A DNA stretch of 64,000 bases from Pelodera strongyloides. Taxonomy: Eukaryota > Nematoda > Chromadorea > Rhabditida > Rhabditidae. Below the pieces are notes generated by a model. That model searched no databases. It worked only from the letters and a program-made list of their open reading frames with translations, and was not told the origin of the DNA. The DNA is taken from the NCBI GenBank assembly GCA_036852015.1, contig JAANDG010000016.1:310001-374000 (forward strand), in the 5' to 3' direction. Positions 11,417 to 24,300 of this stretch are shown here, piece after piece. The position numbers and the translations under genes are program-made. Within the stretch, counting starts at the first letter, position 1. Each line of letters opens with the position of its first letter.

Positions 11417-14370
11417 TTAGGTAGAAAAGGTCATCATAACAGCCATAAATAGAAATCCTGTAGCTGTTGCGACCAGTTGGGACATATTGGAGTGACGCTT
11501 AGCACGCTCGGGACCCAGAATCTAGAAATACGGTAGGTTAATGACGCATGAGATTTACTGTATACTGTAGGTATTTGGCCTAGCGTGTGTGTAATTGACC
11601 CAAGGAATTTGTCGTGTTTGGTAACCGAAATGCTTACCTCAAAGAAGCAAATGTATAAGAAGGTTCCGATTGAAAGACACGTCAGGATCAGAAGAATGGT
11701 GTGTTTGAGTACAGGGTGAAAGGGGGATTCCTGAACATATCGATTAGTAGCGGTAGATTCCGGGAACTGAGAAATTAGACGTATGTGCAGCATGAGGCGA
11801 GCGACGCAAAAAAGGATGCGTTCGAAAGTGGCCGCCCACCTACAGTGTGCGCAGTGTACCCCCTCTGGGCGATCCAAGTGTGTGCCAGAAATGCGCGAAT
11901 ATGGGCAACGGGAAACATTTTTTCGCAAACATGTGGCGCACCACCCGCCGACGAATTTTCTTCTGTTACCTTTCTCCGAATAAGCGAGGCGCGCCTGGTG
12001 CACGGCGCACAAACAGTATGGCAAAGTTTCTTGTCTCCAATGCTATGCATTTCACTATTTGTTATATTGAGTGTTCGTAACGGAGAGTTTGTTCAGAATT
12101 AGATTTCCAGTAATATTCGTAATGTTATGCTTTTTTTAAATTGACATTTAGTATTTGTAAACAATGCATATCAAACCTCAAGTACTATTCCGAATATTCC
12201 CCCAATTGGGGCGGTGATAGAAAGGAATATAATTAGCATGGAGACCATACAAGGGCGATGTGGATGGGTTCTTATCAGACGGACACCGACAGAGAAGAAT
12301 ACAACACATTTGTGGACCATTATGCCAAAGAAGAGGGAAGACACTGACACGAAATCATCCTGGAAATATAGCGGATCTAAGTGTTTCATAGATCCTAGGT
12401 TCTATTAGCGGACAAAAGGTAATCAACTGATTCGCGCGATAAGAACTAGACCTAGTCCTATTATCCGCTCGTAGGGATTAACATGGAAAAAAGACATCTG
12501 ATTCAGACTACCCATTGGGTACGATTATATTTCGAAATGGAACCAATGCACCACCAATTTGGTTCCCGTTTATTTCCGGAAAGATGAAAATTGCCAACCT
12601 GAACGCCAAACGCAAATCCTTCGAGTGCACAATGTGTGGTGAGGGCAATTACAAAGGAAAGTGATCGGGTGACTAGACCTTCATGGTAGTTCTGAAAGAA
12701 AGAAGAACAAATAACTGGTAAAGCGAAATACCGGCCTTGAAACACATAGAATACACCAGCATTCTTATGCAGCTTATGCAAATGAACATAAATTAGAATA
12801 AAAAAATAAATTCGAACACTTTCATAAGCACGTAAGAATTAAGCCGTCTGCGATGCGTTTCAAAAACCGGACGGCATTTCGCTTTAGGTAATTAAAAGAA
12901 TTCATGTAAGCGGCGAGGGAAAATGGGTCGACGAATGAGAGGCGCGGAAGTTTTTTCGTGACCTTAATGCGGAACATGGTATATTTATACAGGCAATATA
13001 TTATAGTTTTTAGTTGCTTTACCAAGTTTCCCACCTTTTGATCATCTGATATACTGCTCTGTGATTCACTTTTCACTTCTGCTTCTGTTTGTTTTTCCTC
13101 CTTGAAATCGAGGCTGATTCCTGATTGAGGACGCGGTATTGTTCTGAATTCATTCAGGGTTTGACTTTTTTATTCACTATAATTGTTTCACTGTTAGAGT
13201 GACTGCAGCATCTGTGCGACAAGGTTTTGTGCGGCGCTTTCTCGCTGCGGCGGCGTCAATTTGGTGCAGCACAAAGTAGTCGCAAGAAGCCTGCCAATTG
13301 GATTTAGAATATTATAAAATAAAGGCATATATTCTATTGATTGTTAACCAATAAACCATTATCACTCATAATTACATTTTTGGTAGATCATCTCCATGTG
13401 AATGTACTTCTCCAAAACATTTCGCTGTGATTTCTTCGAGAAGATAGACCAAAAAGAATCCACATCCGACAAATAAACATACAAAGGGATAGTCACTCTT
13501 CAGAGGAGAAACTTTCTTCAAATCACCCAGTTGCTCACTGAAATTGGTAATTATTCGCACTTTGAGTTTCCCAATTTTGTTCTACATATTATCCACTAGC
13601 TGCAGAAAAGAAAATTTCTTAATGCACAGAAAAATTGCAATTTATACTTTTGTATCTAGTACTTTCTTATACTGTTGCATAAATGAGTTTGACGTGAAGT
13701 CACTCTTGAACAATTAGTAAAAAAAATGAATATCACAAATAATCTTACAATGCTTCGGGCAACATGTCTAAAAGACAAACTCCCAAGAAGACTCCTCCGG
13801 CAAAACAACTTATCAAAGACATGACAAATGAGCGGGACATTCTACCCGTACAAGGGATTTTTCCGGTCCTCTGAAGACGTTTGTAAATCTGGAAAAAAGA
13901 TGTAATAAACAAAGATTTCATATTTGATAATATTCCCCATAAGAAAGTTTACTGGAATTGATATCGTGTTCTGGAACTCTATTTGACGAATACCGCATAT
14001 AGGGTACGAAATGAATAAATGTAGGCCCGCAGGCGTCCGCAGTGTGAAATTCCGCGGGCACAACCGTGGCACACTTCCAGTGTACATATGGGACACTTAC
14101 CGCGCCAAAGCGCGCCATCATATGTTCGTTATGTTTTATCCGCGCAGTTTTGTCAGCCAACGAGCTCACTAGCCATCGGTATACACTAATCTGCTGGAAG
14201 AACAAGGAGGCCGCTAATAATGGGACTATAATTCATTTTTTTTACATACTTATATTTATTCAATAATACACACAAACAAATTGCCCTACCTGGAGAGGTA
14301 CAAGACCGCTGAATGCAGACAGAAATGTCATCGTTATCAAGAGTACCATTTTCAGTATATCAATGTGCAT
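11417..14370 (-). CDS. ZIP family (SLC39) metal ion transporter
   Basis: Polytopic membrane protein that moves zinc or related divalent metals into the cytosol. Exons (minus): 14370-14290, 13888-13749, 13537-13376, 13143-13035, 12691-12599, 12359-12177, 11766-11638, 11521-11417; 333 residues, the usual size. TM1 is in exon 1 (LKMVLLITMTFLSAFSGLVP). Exon 2 has CFAGGVFLGVCLLDMLPEA, the ZIP TM2 signature. Exon 3 holds TM3 and an HSHG motif that starts the variable His/acidic loop. Exon 5 has the TM4 metal-site motif SFVIALTTHCALEGFAFGVQ (HCALEG in place of the common HSxFEG). Exon 6 has HKCVVFFSVGVRL (TM5), followed by a PIGG turn. Exon 7 has GTFLYICFFE (TM7). It is closest to the ZIP1-3 type subfamily. 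Intron 4 carries an inverted-repeat element, and the second-to-last long intron (11767-12176) carries a GC-richer insertion. Confidence 0.93.
12719..12886. repeat. GCGAAATACCGGCC inverted-repeat element in ZIP intron 4
   Basis: The left end is AAAGCGAAATACCGGCC and the right end AAAAACCGGACGGCATTTCG followed by CTTTA. The interior contains CTTATGCAGCTTATGCAAAT. One of at least six copies in the window. Confidence 0.85.
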
Positions 14371-15291
14371 TTTGAATGAAGAAGCCCGGAAACTCTGAAC
14401 TTTCCCGTTTAGTTATGGACCAAAAATAAAATTTCAGGAAAATTCCACATAGGGAAAATCAAACCAAGGTAGACATATAAATGTTATTTTGATTTCGCGT
14501 AGTCGTTGAATTTTTCTATTGACGAATAAAAAGTGTCTCGTATTTCCCCCAGTTATGGTTATGGTTCAATGAATTTTTATGAAAACAGGTCGCTTTCAAT
14601 AGAAAAGTCTTCGTGTCGGAGAGAAGTTTATCGTTCGATGCATTATATAGTGAGACGGAACGTGTAACTCTGAGCATAGAAACACCTTGGTGAACTATTA
14701 TCCCTGGGAACTGTGAAGTTACCACAAAACCCCGGAACCCGGCGAAAGTCTGGCGAATGTTGGGTTAGATCTAGGTGCACCGCGAAAGATGGGCGCACCT
14801 AATTTTTTTCACCTGCGCCATCAAAGTTAGTCAGTTGAAATCAGTTGAAATAGAGACAATCGAAAAAAAAATAATGAGATTACGATCATGGCACCGTATG
14901 CCAGATGTCCAGTGCGTAGAATGCTTATACCACAGACCGAAGCGGACGCGGAACAGAATGCATAATCAGCATAATTAACATTTGTCGCGTGCGTGAATTG
15001 ACGCTTCCGCATACAAATTACGTACACACAATCCTTGTTTGCTTTGTGTTTCCGTAGTTTGCATAAATGGGAAGTAGATCGACAACAGAAATTTGTATTG
15101 GTCAATTAGAAGTGGTAACCAGTGCTAATCAGGACACTTATGATGCAAACTAAAAAAAACCCATTAGATTCCATGAACCTTTACCTTTGTTTCGGGGAAT
15201 ATATGTAAACATGTTATGTAGCTTAGTGCAGAAGGTAAAGCGAGCTCCGTCTCGTAGCTCCGTAGCTGCAAATGACTGTTTTTAAAAAGCT

Positions 15292-15474
15292 TTAAAGCGA
15301 AATACCGGCCGGTTTTTGAAACACATTGCGTACACCTGCTTTCTTATGCAGCATATGCAAATGAGCAAAAATTAGAATAAAAACTAGACCCTAATTAGAC
15401 ACCACGTTGCAGCATAAATGCATAGGTATGCAAGTACTTGAGATGCGTTTCAAAAACCGGCCGATTTCGCTTTA
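15292..15474. repeat. GCGAAATACCGGCCGG inverted-repeat element
   Basis: It begins TTAAAGCGAAATACCGGCCG, ends AAACCGGCCGATTTCGCTTT, and has ATGCAGCATATGCAAATGAG inside. It is very close to the copy at 26599. Confidence 0.9.
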
Positions 15475-15533
15475 ACCTCTTTTATCTGTAAATCGCAAAT
15501 GTACCTCAAATTGACTATTTTTAAAAGATAGAA

Positions 15534-15926
15534 TTTAAAGCGAAATACCACCCGGTTTGGAGTTTTTTCACCAAAAATAGTTTGAAAAAAGTTATAAACG
15601 AAAATAAACATAAAAACACAAACAAATAAGTGCAGCTTGCACAAAAATGTTCTCAAACAACCATATTTTGCGATTTTGTATGGGAAAATTCGCTTCAGGC
15701 GATTTGCCGATTTTAATACTAGCACGGCCCTGGAAAAATCGAGGGATGGCTTTTTCAAATTATCACGCACTCCGCAGCATCCAAATGACGAAATGTTGAC
15801 AAAATATTTTGAATTTGGCTAGTAAAAGTCCAAAAAGACACGGTTTGAAAACGGTGGTCAACGCACGGTTGTTTACTCCTCCTCTTTTTGTATTTTTTTT
15901 GTTGAGACCGACCGCTAATTCGCTTT
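15534..15926. repeat. Longer member of the GCGAAATACC element family
   Basis: The left end TTTAAAGCGAAATACCACCC and the right end CGACCGCTAATTCGCTTTAA are imperfect inverted repeats about 390 bp apart. The interior differs from the short copies, so it could be a relative that is longer than the common form. Confidence 0.6.
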
Positions 15927-16465
15927 AAAGTAAATATTAAAATTTCTTTTACGGTTCAAGAGCGTGCACCTTTATTCAAGGGAGTTCAAATTCAAGGGTT
16001 GCTTATGACATGTTTGGCAGGGATCCCCAGCACAGGCGACGAGTTCCAGTTCCAGATGACCAATTGCTCGGCGTCTTTGAATTTGAAAACATTTCGGGGT
16101 CATTGATTGAGTGAAACCCATTGCGACCTCTTTATATTTGCGTTTTTTTTTCTTCGCATCCTTTATTGTACTACAGGCATACGGCATACATCAGTTGACG
16201 TGCTCAACAAATATCCCAAAGTGGAAGTGAATAAACAAACACGCTCGTCCTAACCATATCCTAATTTATTCTAACAGATGGCAAACTCCAGTGGAGTCAT
16301 ATTCTCCGCTTCTTATCAGTCTTATCGCAATACACAATGCATTCTGATTCATCAAAAGCCCACAAAAGGGAAAAGATCACTAGGGAATGACGCAATTGCC
16401 ACGATTTTATTCCTCTCATTGTCATTTATAAGCAATACGGCAAAAGGTTTCCTAGCAAATCAGTA

Positions 16466-16520
16466 ATCAGAAGTTTATGTTTTGAATTTATTATTCCAAC
16501 ACTGTTTCGTCACAGAGTTG
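16466..16520. repeat. 52-bp direct repeat (second copy at 16881-16932)
   Basis: Shared stretches are TTTGAATTTATTATTCCAA and TGTTTCGTCACAGAGTTG. The copies are 415 bp apart in the same orientation. Confidence 0.85.
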
Positions 16521-17780
16521 CTTTTTATCCCTCTACCATTGTTGATGCCCAATATGATCTTTATTCTCTGAACGTGCGTTTACAGCAAAACTATTGATGA
16601 GGGAAATACAGGACATTGAAATTTTCATGTAAAGGGTCAGGCACACCAGAATATGTCCTCTACTTTAATTCTTTTAATATGATCATTGTTATTTGCAATC
16701 ATCAGCATACTGTCTGTCTACTGTCTACTAAAACGTGCCTGTCCGAAATGAAATTTAGCTCAGTTGGATTTCCGTATTTGTGAGAGTACTATTTATATCA
16801 ACGGTACGCCTCAGTATAGCTTAGCTCTAATAGAAAAATGTCATGTCAATGTTCCAATGCAAAAGTCACATCAGAAGTTCATCAGAAGTTTACGTTTTGA
16901 ATTTATTATTCCAATGTTTCGTCACAGAGTTGGAAAGTATGAGCATAGGAATGTATTACATCATACACAAAACATAATACTATCCAAATCTGATTGTTTG
17001 AACTTTCAAATTAGAAATACAAATATTCAAATCCTCTTTGTTTATTTGTTTAGTGGGTTCTCTGTGTGTGGTTTATGCGTAGGTAGACGTCCCATGACGT
17101 TTAGTTACATATTGATATTCTTGCCCAATAAGTTTATAAAAACTACAAATACATTCGCATTATATAAGACATATTTCTACTTCATATACAATCATTTGAT
17201 TTCTGACCTTGACGAGAGAATCTGGTTCCCAATCTTTTTTTACTACGCTTTGGTGGCACTAACAGGTTTTCTGTTTATTTTTCTCATGTCGGCATCGATT
17301 TTCGCCCCGCTTCTGGGTTTTATATTGTTTATTATTAAATAAATTTGAAAAACAAAATATCGCATGGTAATATATGACTACGTTCCATTTTTCTTACTTT
17401 TTTTGTAAAAAAAACATTAAATACACGCTTAATACACTATAAAAGTGTAATATTTTATTTTTAAACTTTCTGTTGTAGGTTGTAGTGACGACAAGTTAAT
17501 TTTTTACACACATTTATTCACTAGATTTCTCTTATGTTTTTCGGCAATCTTTCACCGTTTGTGTTATTCTGTCAGGACTCAAAATTAGATGATATTTTTG
17601 TTCAACTCGTGGATTGATTATTGTTTCTTTTGTGGAAAAATTACTACTTTGTAGGAATTTTTAGGAAATTGTAGGAAAAAAAATGTGTTTAATAAATATA
17701 AATGAACGTTTTGCATTTTACTTTACTCTCACTTTTGAAATAATAATAATAATTTTTCCTTGATAATTTAGACATTTCAG

Positions 17781-18260
17781 ATGAATACGATCCAAGAAAA
17801 TTGGAAAGTTGAAATTATTTTGAACAACAACATCTACCACCCAGGGGATACTGTTTCTGGCACTGTGAGTTGACTACCTTCATTGTGTTTATTGGACGTT
17901 ACGAGGGGTGGTGCGCGGCGAGGGTCCGGCTCACGCTGAGCAAAAAAAACGGTGCCCGGCACCGATCATATAACTTGTTCATATATCTAAATTTTGTTTT
18001 CAGATCTATTTCGACAATAAGCGAAAGTTGTTCTGTCAGTACGTCGAGGCGAGACTCAAGGGACATGTGAGGGTGTTTTGGACTGAGAGGGTTGTGAGTT
18101 GAAGAAACGTTATTTTATTTGCTTTTATATTTTATTTCTTATGTAACATCAGTTGTTTTGATCATTCAAATTTTCATTTTTTTTTAAAGATTCCTTTATT
18201 TAAAAGATAACCCGATGATACTGTACAAATACACGACTAGTAATCTCTCAATATAAGTAC

Positions 18261-18299
<39 letters not shown>

Positions 18300-21081
18300 G
18301 TATTCAATCGTATATTCTCAGGTCGGTACCTCTTCCCTCTGTGAAAATCGTGGTCATGAACAAAAGAAAATGTTAATCGAAAAATCGGAAGTTATCTGGA
18401 AGGACGAGAAGGCAAACCAAACGCCAAAAAATAAAGTATCCGTAAGAGTTTTATTTTATTCTATTTTTAAGGTTTCTGTATTTTATATGGAATAATCCAA
18501 AATAGCAGAAATGTTGGCGTATACATGTAATATTTATTTATTGCATCTCCACAAACTTACAACTCACCTAAATTCAAACCTCATTATTCTAATTTAAACT
18601 TCAGATCGAAGATATCACCCGAATGGCCTCATCTAACACTATTCGTGCTGTTAATTGTGAAAGTGCTTCACAACGACCGGGAGTCGAGCAAGGTTAGTTT
18701 TCAGATACATTTTACGTATTGGCATTTTCACCTAGGCACAGTTTGTTTGCTAATTCAAAACAAGTTTACCGTAATCGTTTCGTTCGTTTACATTTCACAA
18801 TTACAGTAATCAGCGGCCAGCGCTGAGGCCCAACTATCTGCAGTTCCATCCAAGCTATATTTGCATAATTGCAGGTCGAAGTCAGATGGATTTCTCATTT
18901 GATCTCCCCAAAGAGGGCCTTCTCTCCACATTTGAATCAATATCGTCTGCTGGATGTGTTCAGTACTGGGTCGAGGTAAGATCCTACAAGATGGCAGTGC
19001 CCGGGATTGAACCCCCGTCATTCTCACAAGATCAGCGCACGATACCATTCCTCCACCCTTCAACAATTTCAGATAGCTGCAATTCAAGATGGTCGTACAA
19101 TTGTCACCCGAAAGGTTCTCTTCGCAGTGGTCGTTCCAACTGATCTCCGACAGAATCCAGAAGCACTCCAACCGATCAATAAAAATCAGATATTCACTCT
19201 GGGAAGGTTTGTTTTCATTCAGGCTCACACTTACAGTATAGAATAGACCTCACTTTTACCAGACTCGAGTATATATTTTTCGTGCATCTCATGTCTGTGT
19301 TGTTATATCGGCTACACAAGTTTTAAATGCACGCCCATCCTTAGTAATAAGTTAGCTATTCATTTGTCACCAGCAGATGTAAGGTTTACGCTGAAACACG
19401 AAAAATAGTATAACTCTTGTATACATTTACATTTTAGTCTCGGTGAAGTGCACGTCAACATCCGTCTTCCGAAGAGTGGTTATGTGACTGGAGAAATGAT
19501 TAACGCTCTGGTAACTATCTACAATGGGTGAGTCGCCTTTTATGAACGTATAACATTATTTTATTTTATATGGAAATTACAATATGAAGCTTCCTTGGTG
19601 CTCCTCGGACAAAGTATCTTGTGTATGCTGTAGACTGTAGTTGACTTGGAACTAATTTATCAGTTCATTTTTATTTTGATTAACTTCTTTTTTTTTAGCA
19701 CAAAGAAAAGCGTCAAGTACTCAACAATGAACATTTGTCAGCGACATTTTTGCTACGCAACTGAACCGATCTTTGCATCAATGGAGACAAAGTTTGAGAC
19801 GGCCGGTAAGAATATTAATCATCTAAATCTTCTTGGCAAAGGATATTCAGTTCCACTTTGACAGACCGAATAAACATATCAATTACGTGATAGCTGGTTG
19901 GATCGTAGAGCTCACCACTTACACTGACCTCCCGAAGTTCAGGCCCCATGGACATGGGAAGAAGTCCAACTAGTTTTTATCTTATATGAGCTACCGTACT
20001 TCCAGGCTACGCAATGCCCCTATACAAGATCAAGCCGGGAGAGACGCAGTCCTACTCCTCGGAGGGCTGTTTCAATGTGCCTGCACTCTGCCCTCCAGTA
20101 GTCATTCCAGAATTCCTAATTGTCGACTACAGACTCCAATTGACTCTGGGACTCAAGCGATCGGCGAGAAAAGCTGCATTTGGGACAGTTTCGGTGAGAT
20201 TTGATGCCCTCTGAACTCCATAGATGTGCAGTAATATGCCCTAAATGAGATGTTCAAGGGCCAGGCTCACGAAACGAATTGTTTGAATTTGCTCAGGATG
20301 TCGTTTTGTGTGTTTTCAAATACAATTTTTCGTGAGCCTGATCATATGTGCCTAATTGTAAGCTCCATTAGTTACCTGTGCACTCGTGCATAACTATTCC
20401 AAGGGACAATCTTCCAAAACGTAATTTTCATCTTCAGATCCCGATTTTCATCGGTACAATTCCTGTTGGTGATGCTCAAGTTTCTGCTCCTCCCCTAGAA
20501 GACGGACTGAGGCAACGAAACCAAGGGAAGCAAGGTATGCTTAACACACTCATAGATGTTCAGAACCTATCCCGCGGAACCATAATGTAGTGAAACGAGA
20601 GGGCGATCAAGCATCTAATGGAAAACTGCTAGGTCTGTAAAACCATACATTTAGTTCATCATCATTCATAAAATGTTTATACTGATGATAGGATGTCTAT
20701 TACTCGTACCAGCAGAGTCAGGTCCATAATATCAAAATCTTTTCCCGTTCAGGAAATACTGGAAATGATTACCCTCCTCCTCCAACTCCGTCTGCTGCAC
20801 CACCAACCTATGAAGAGTAAGTTCCGTGCTGTTCTTATTATGTAGACTAATTCCTAATTGTGAGACTGGCATATTGCAAATCACTGTAGTATTTATGCCA
20901 AAATGACTTTAGAATAAAATGTACATCAACTGTCGCTTGCTGGTTTGCTCCCAACTTTCTGTTTTGGGCGTACGGTATACCGAGTGTAGTGTATACTGTC
21001 TGCATTTGCATAATTTGTGATTTCAGAATCGACAACTGTCCTCCGCCTTCATTCGACGATGTTTCAACGAAGAAACAATAA
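17781..21081 (+). CDS. arrd: Arrestin-domain protein (alpha-arrestin, ARRDC type) with PPxY tail
   Basis: Adaptor that couples membrane cargo to HECT ubiquitin ligases of the NEDD4 class. Exons: 17781-17864, 18004-18093, 18322-18441, 18605-18692, 18875-18975, 19073-19206, 19438-19527, 19699-19805, 20006-20193, 20438-20534, 20753-20816, 21027-21081; 405 residues. The N-terminal arrestin domain starts with the typical strand and turn (VEIILNNNIYHPGDTVSG), then RKLFCQYVEARLKGHVRVFW and FSFDLPKEG. The C-terminal domain has LPKSGYVTGEMINALVTIYN, YKIKPGETQSY and FLIVDYRLQLTL. The tail is proline-rich with a WW-binding PPTYEE and a second degenerate PPPSF. The ATG directly follows TTTCAG, so it is probably trans-spliced. 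AATAAA lies 70 bp past the stop. The exact C. elegans arrd number cannot be given from sequence alone. A degraded copy of the 3' end lies at 28503. Confidence 0.95.
18261..18299. repeat. (TAA)n microsatellite
   Basis: Thirteen uninterrupted ATA/TAA units in arrestin intron 2. Confidence 0.97.
18991..19062 (-). repeat. tRNA-like sequence in arrestin intron 5
   Basis: On the minus strand the A-box-like GGAATGGTATCGTGCGC and the B box GGGGGTTCAATCCC are separated by about 30 bases. It sits against the 3' splice site of exon 6. Lack of a clear anticodon stem favours a tRNA-derived repeat. Confidence 0.45.
20257..20344. repeat. Short palindromic element in arrestin intron 9
   Basis: The ends GGGCCAGGCTCACGAAA and TTTTTCGTGAGCCTGAT are inverted repeats, about 88 bp overall. 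Confidence 0.75.
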
Positions 21082-21150
21082 GTCACACAAAAACTGCCAT
21101 GAACTATATCATTGATGTAAATACAATATAATTGTTTATATTACTATTTC

Positions 21151-21156
21151 AATAAA
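21151..21156 (+). terminator. Poly(A) signal of the arrestin gene
   Basis: AATAAA within TTTCAATAAAGAATCC, 70 bp downstream of the stop. The context is conserved in the broken copy near 29302. Confidence 0.75.
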
Positions 21157-21307
21157 GAATCCAGTAAACGAGAGCAGGAGGCATGATATGCACGCGTATG
21201 CGGAAAACTCGCAAGATGGTGATCCGCCTAAGACCAACATAAGACGACAGCAATGTGTTAGCTCACAGGGTACGAACAAGCCATTGAGGAAACTTAGAAA
21301 CTATTTA

Positions 21308-24300
21308 TTATGCCAAATGAGTTGGTACTGTCGAAAGCGTTGTGGAGTGGCTACTATGTGCTTTTATAATATTTTCCACATTTGAGATAATTCCCATAAT
21401 TAAAAAGAAGATTCCGGAAGTTGCGAAGAGTATATTCCAAAACATATGGTACGCGATAGTGAAATACTTCCTTTCGGCGAGCCAATCGGGTAGAAAGGTG
21501 ATAGTGTGGACAATCCCTGGGATGACGAGGGCCAGGAGCATTCCTGGAAACAGAAGGCAATATTTTCATAATTCCTTAAAGTAGTATGATGACCGATTTT
21601 CAAAAATACAGGTTATCAAACTGTTTTTGAAGAAAAAAACTGGGCGCTATTGAGGTAAAGGACAAATAAGCAGGAAGACTCTCACCTGCCGTGACTCCGA
21701 CAAGTGATATAATGCTGTCCAGCTCCTTCAGTGATATTGCGATGACATCTAAAACTGTCAGTTTGGACGTGAAATAATGAAAGCGTGGCGTAATAGTGTT
21801 GGATTATGATGGGCAGAAGTAAATAGGATTTTTATCCTTCCGAATAAAATATCAGCAAATAGCTGACATATATATAAACAAATAACCATTTTTTTTGTGA
21901 AATAAACTCACACGAGAGTAGAACCAATCCAATCTTAAAAACTGCTTCTCCAAAATATATAGAAAATATCGGGCGAATTTTGTGCTTTTCCAAGAGATGC
22001 TGCAATTTACGATTACTAACAAATGCATCATTTGCAAACATTATTTGTTATAGAATTTAGTTCAACCTTACTTTATGCTCTGACAATGTGTTGCGGTTGT
22101 AATATGCGACCACAACGTAAAACCATCGCATGGTGATCTTGAAAACTAATGTAAGTTCACTTTTCGGGTCAAGAAGGAGCCGACCACTTAGCAGAAGTCG
22201 CAACGTAAACCTCGATTTACGTGGTGAAACAGTAGCTTAGAAAAAAAAGTACACATTTCTGCTGCTCTACATATGCAGGAGCCAAATATATCTAAATTTT
22301 CAATATAAAAGTTTAGTAAATTCCGTTATTGGTTGTCTCGTGGACCTGGCCCTTAGTTTAGGTTTTTTTAAAGGGAACATGCATCTGTGTAACAACTTAC
22401 CCTTATGGCTGGATAGGCCATATCGACGATAACAAATTGTTGTATGAGATATGATGTGTAAACGACCACTGTTAGAAGAACTTTCGTCCACAAATATAAC
22501 CTAAATAACTTTACTATTGAGTGATATGTCCAGCATTATGGGGAACCTGGGGTTGCCGTACTCTTTTGCTTGGAAACTGAGGAAAATTGTCCCTCAGTGA
22601 CACACTTCCCCTTTTTGGCAGGAACATTCTGGTGATTTCATTATTTCATCGCGTAGATCAAAAAATGTACATGTGACTGTCATTGAATTACCTGCCCTAT
22701 ATATTAATAATTAGCTGAAATAATCAACACAAAACTGACGGTTCATCAGGTAAATTGAGTGCGATCGATCCCTTAACATTTATGCCGTAAGTGATATATC
22801 CAAAGAAGCCACACGCCCAATATGCTGAATGATTATGTTTTATGTATTTTCTCAATAATTGTGTGTATTGTTCTGCAATTGTTTTCAGCACTACTGAGAG
22901 ATCAAATTTGTACAGTCAATGAATCAATGAGCACGCTTGTAAAGCGTCACAGATTTATTTATATTTATTTATGACGTAATCAACTCTACCAATTGTGACC
23001 GTCGTGCAGCCCACGGAAAGGACCCCACATACTCCTAGCATTTGGTGCGGATGTTTCATCTTGTTTTCCAATGGAAGGATCTAAGCTTTCTTTTCTAATG
23101 GCGGTTAGATGATACATCGTATAAAGGGCCGAATGTGTCTAATACTGATGCAAAACTTGTTTCAACATAATTGTGCAAACTAAATGTTGAAATTAAATCT
23201 AGCACGTTACATGGTAGTAAGAATGCATAAATACATATAAATCACCATACAGAATTTTCCATTCATAATTCAGAAAAAAATATTGTAATAATTAAGTGCC
23301 CCAATCGTAAGTGGTGATGGGAATATTGATTACTTTACGGATTTTTTCGAGTCAATAATATTTTGCAATGGGAAAAGTTGAATATTCAGAGGACAAAACT
23401 CTAAAGAACTTATAAAGTAATTGAAATCTTACCATTGCCTGTCCTTCGTATGCATAAAGAATCGACCCAGCAGCCAGCACGAGACCTTTCAAACCTTCAA
23501 ATGAAGGAAGTTCATGGATAATATGATCAGAACGAATTAACATCTAAAAGGAAAGGACTTGAATTCATAGTTTTTAAAGGACGATAATCAAAAAATAAAG
23601 GATGACGTTAAAGGGTCGCGGTTACAAAAGATCGCCTGAGAATGATTCTTCCTGTAACATAGGCCACGATTTTTAAATGCGAAATACCGGCCGGTTTTTG
23701 AAATGCATCGTGGACGGCTGAATTTTTACGTATTTATGATAATTTGCTCGAATTTAGCTCGATTTTTTTATTCTAGCTTATTGTCATTTGCTTACCCTGC
23801 ATAAGAATGATGTTCTACTCGGTGTTTCAAAAACCGGCCGGTATTTCGCATTAATGAAAAAAAAGAACCCGTTACTTTCGAAAACCCGTCACTTTATAAT
23901 ATACCTGGATGATAATAACCAATGCGGTGACCATGAACACATTTCCTGCTAAAGATACAAGCGAGATTATCCGAATGTTGCGTATTAACACCAGGAGACA
24001 AAGAGCTGCCACAACCATCAAATAAAGAGACCAATCATGAAACTCGTTACTTGGAAACTTGTAGTTTATGGTCTGAAAATAATAATTTGATGAGACTCTT
24101 TTCTAAAGTCATTTGGGTAAACCGGCAGTCAAAGTATCTGTAATCGTTCTCCTTTTCTGTTGTAAGTGGTAGATTTCTACACCATCATTTTTAGTTTATG
24201 TTGTTCGTGAGCAATGTATAATAATATTAACAATAAAAATTTACTACGCACAAGACAATCAAAGAAAGCAATGTAACGGTACAAATCTACAAATTTGTTC

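Larger units (their letters stand above)
14371..17780. other. Intergenic stretch between ZIP and arrestin genes
   Basis: It contains two inverted-repeat elements (15292 and 15534) and a 52-bp direct repeat (16466 and 16881). A 192-codon open frame ends at 17342 (+) and has no ATG near its beginning; its last third is hydrophobic with two possible membrane segments. It has no recognised motif, so it is not called as a gene. The rest is AT-rich and unremarkable. Confidence 0.55.

Noticed and set aside
11434..12024. 196-codon minus-strand frame
   Set aside because: It spans ZIP exons 7 and 8, their intron and an intron insertion in a frame that does not match the ZIP reading frame throughout.
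16764..17342. 192-codon plus-strand frame with hydrophobic end
   Set aside because: It begins at a non-ATG codon, contains a local direct repeat, matches no family known to me and lies in AT-rich DNA. It could be a decayed membrane protein gene but support is too weak.
22050..22160. Possible transporter exon encoding a WFYVVVAYYN-like segment
   Set aside because: Including it between exons 10 and 11 puts it in the wrong phase. Joining exon 10 directly to the exon at 21999 keeps frame and matches the family better.
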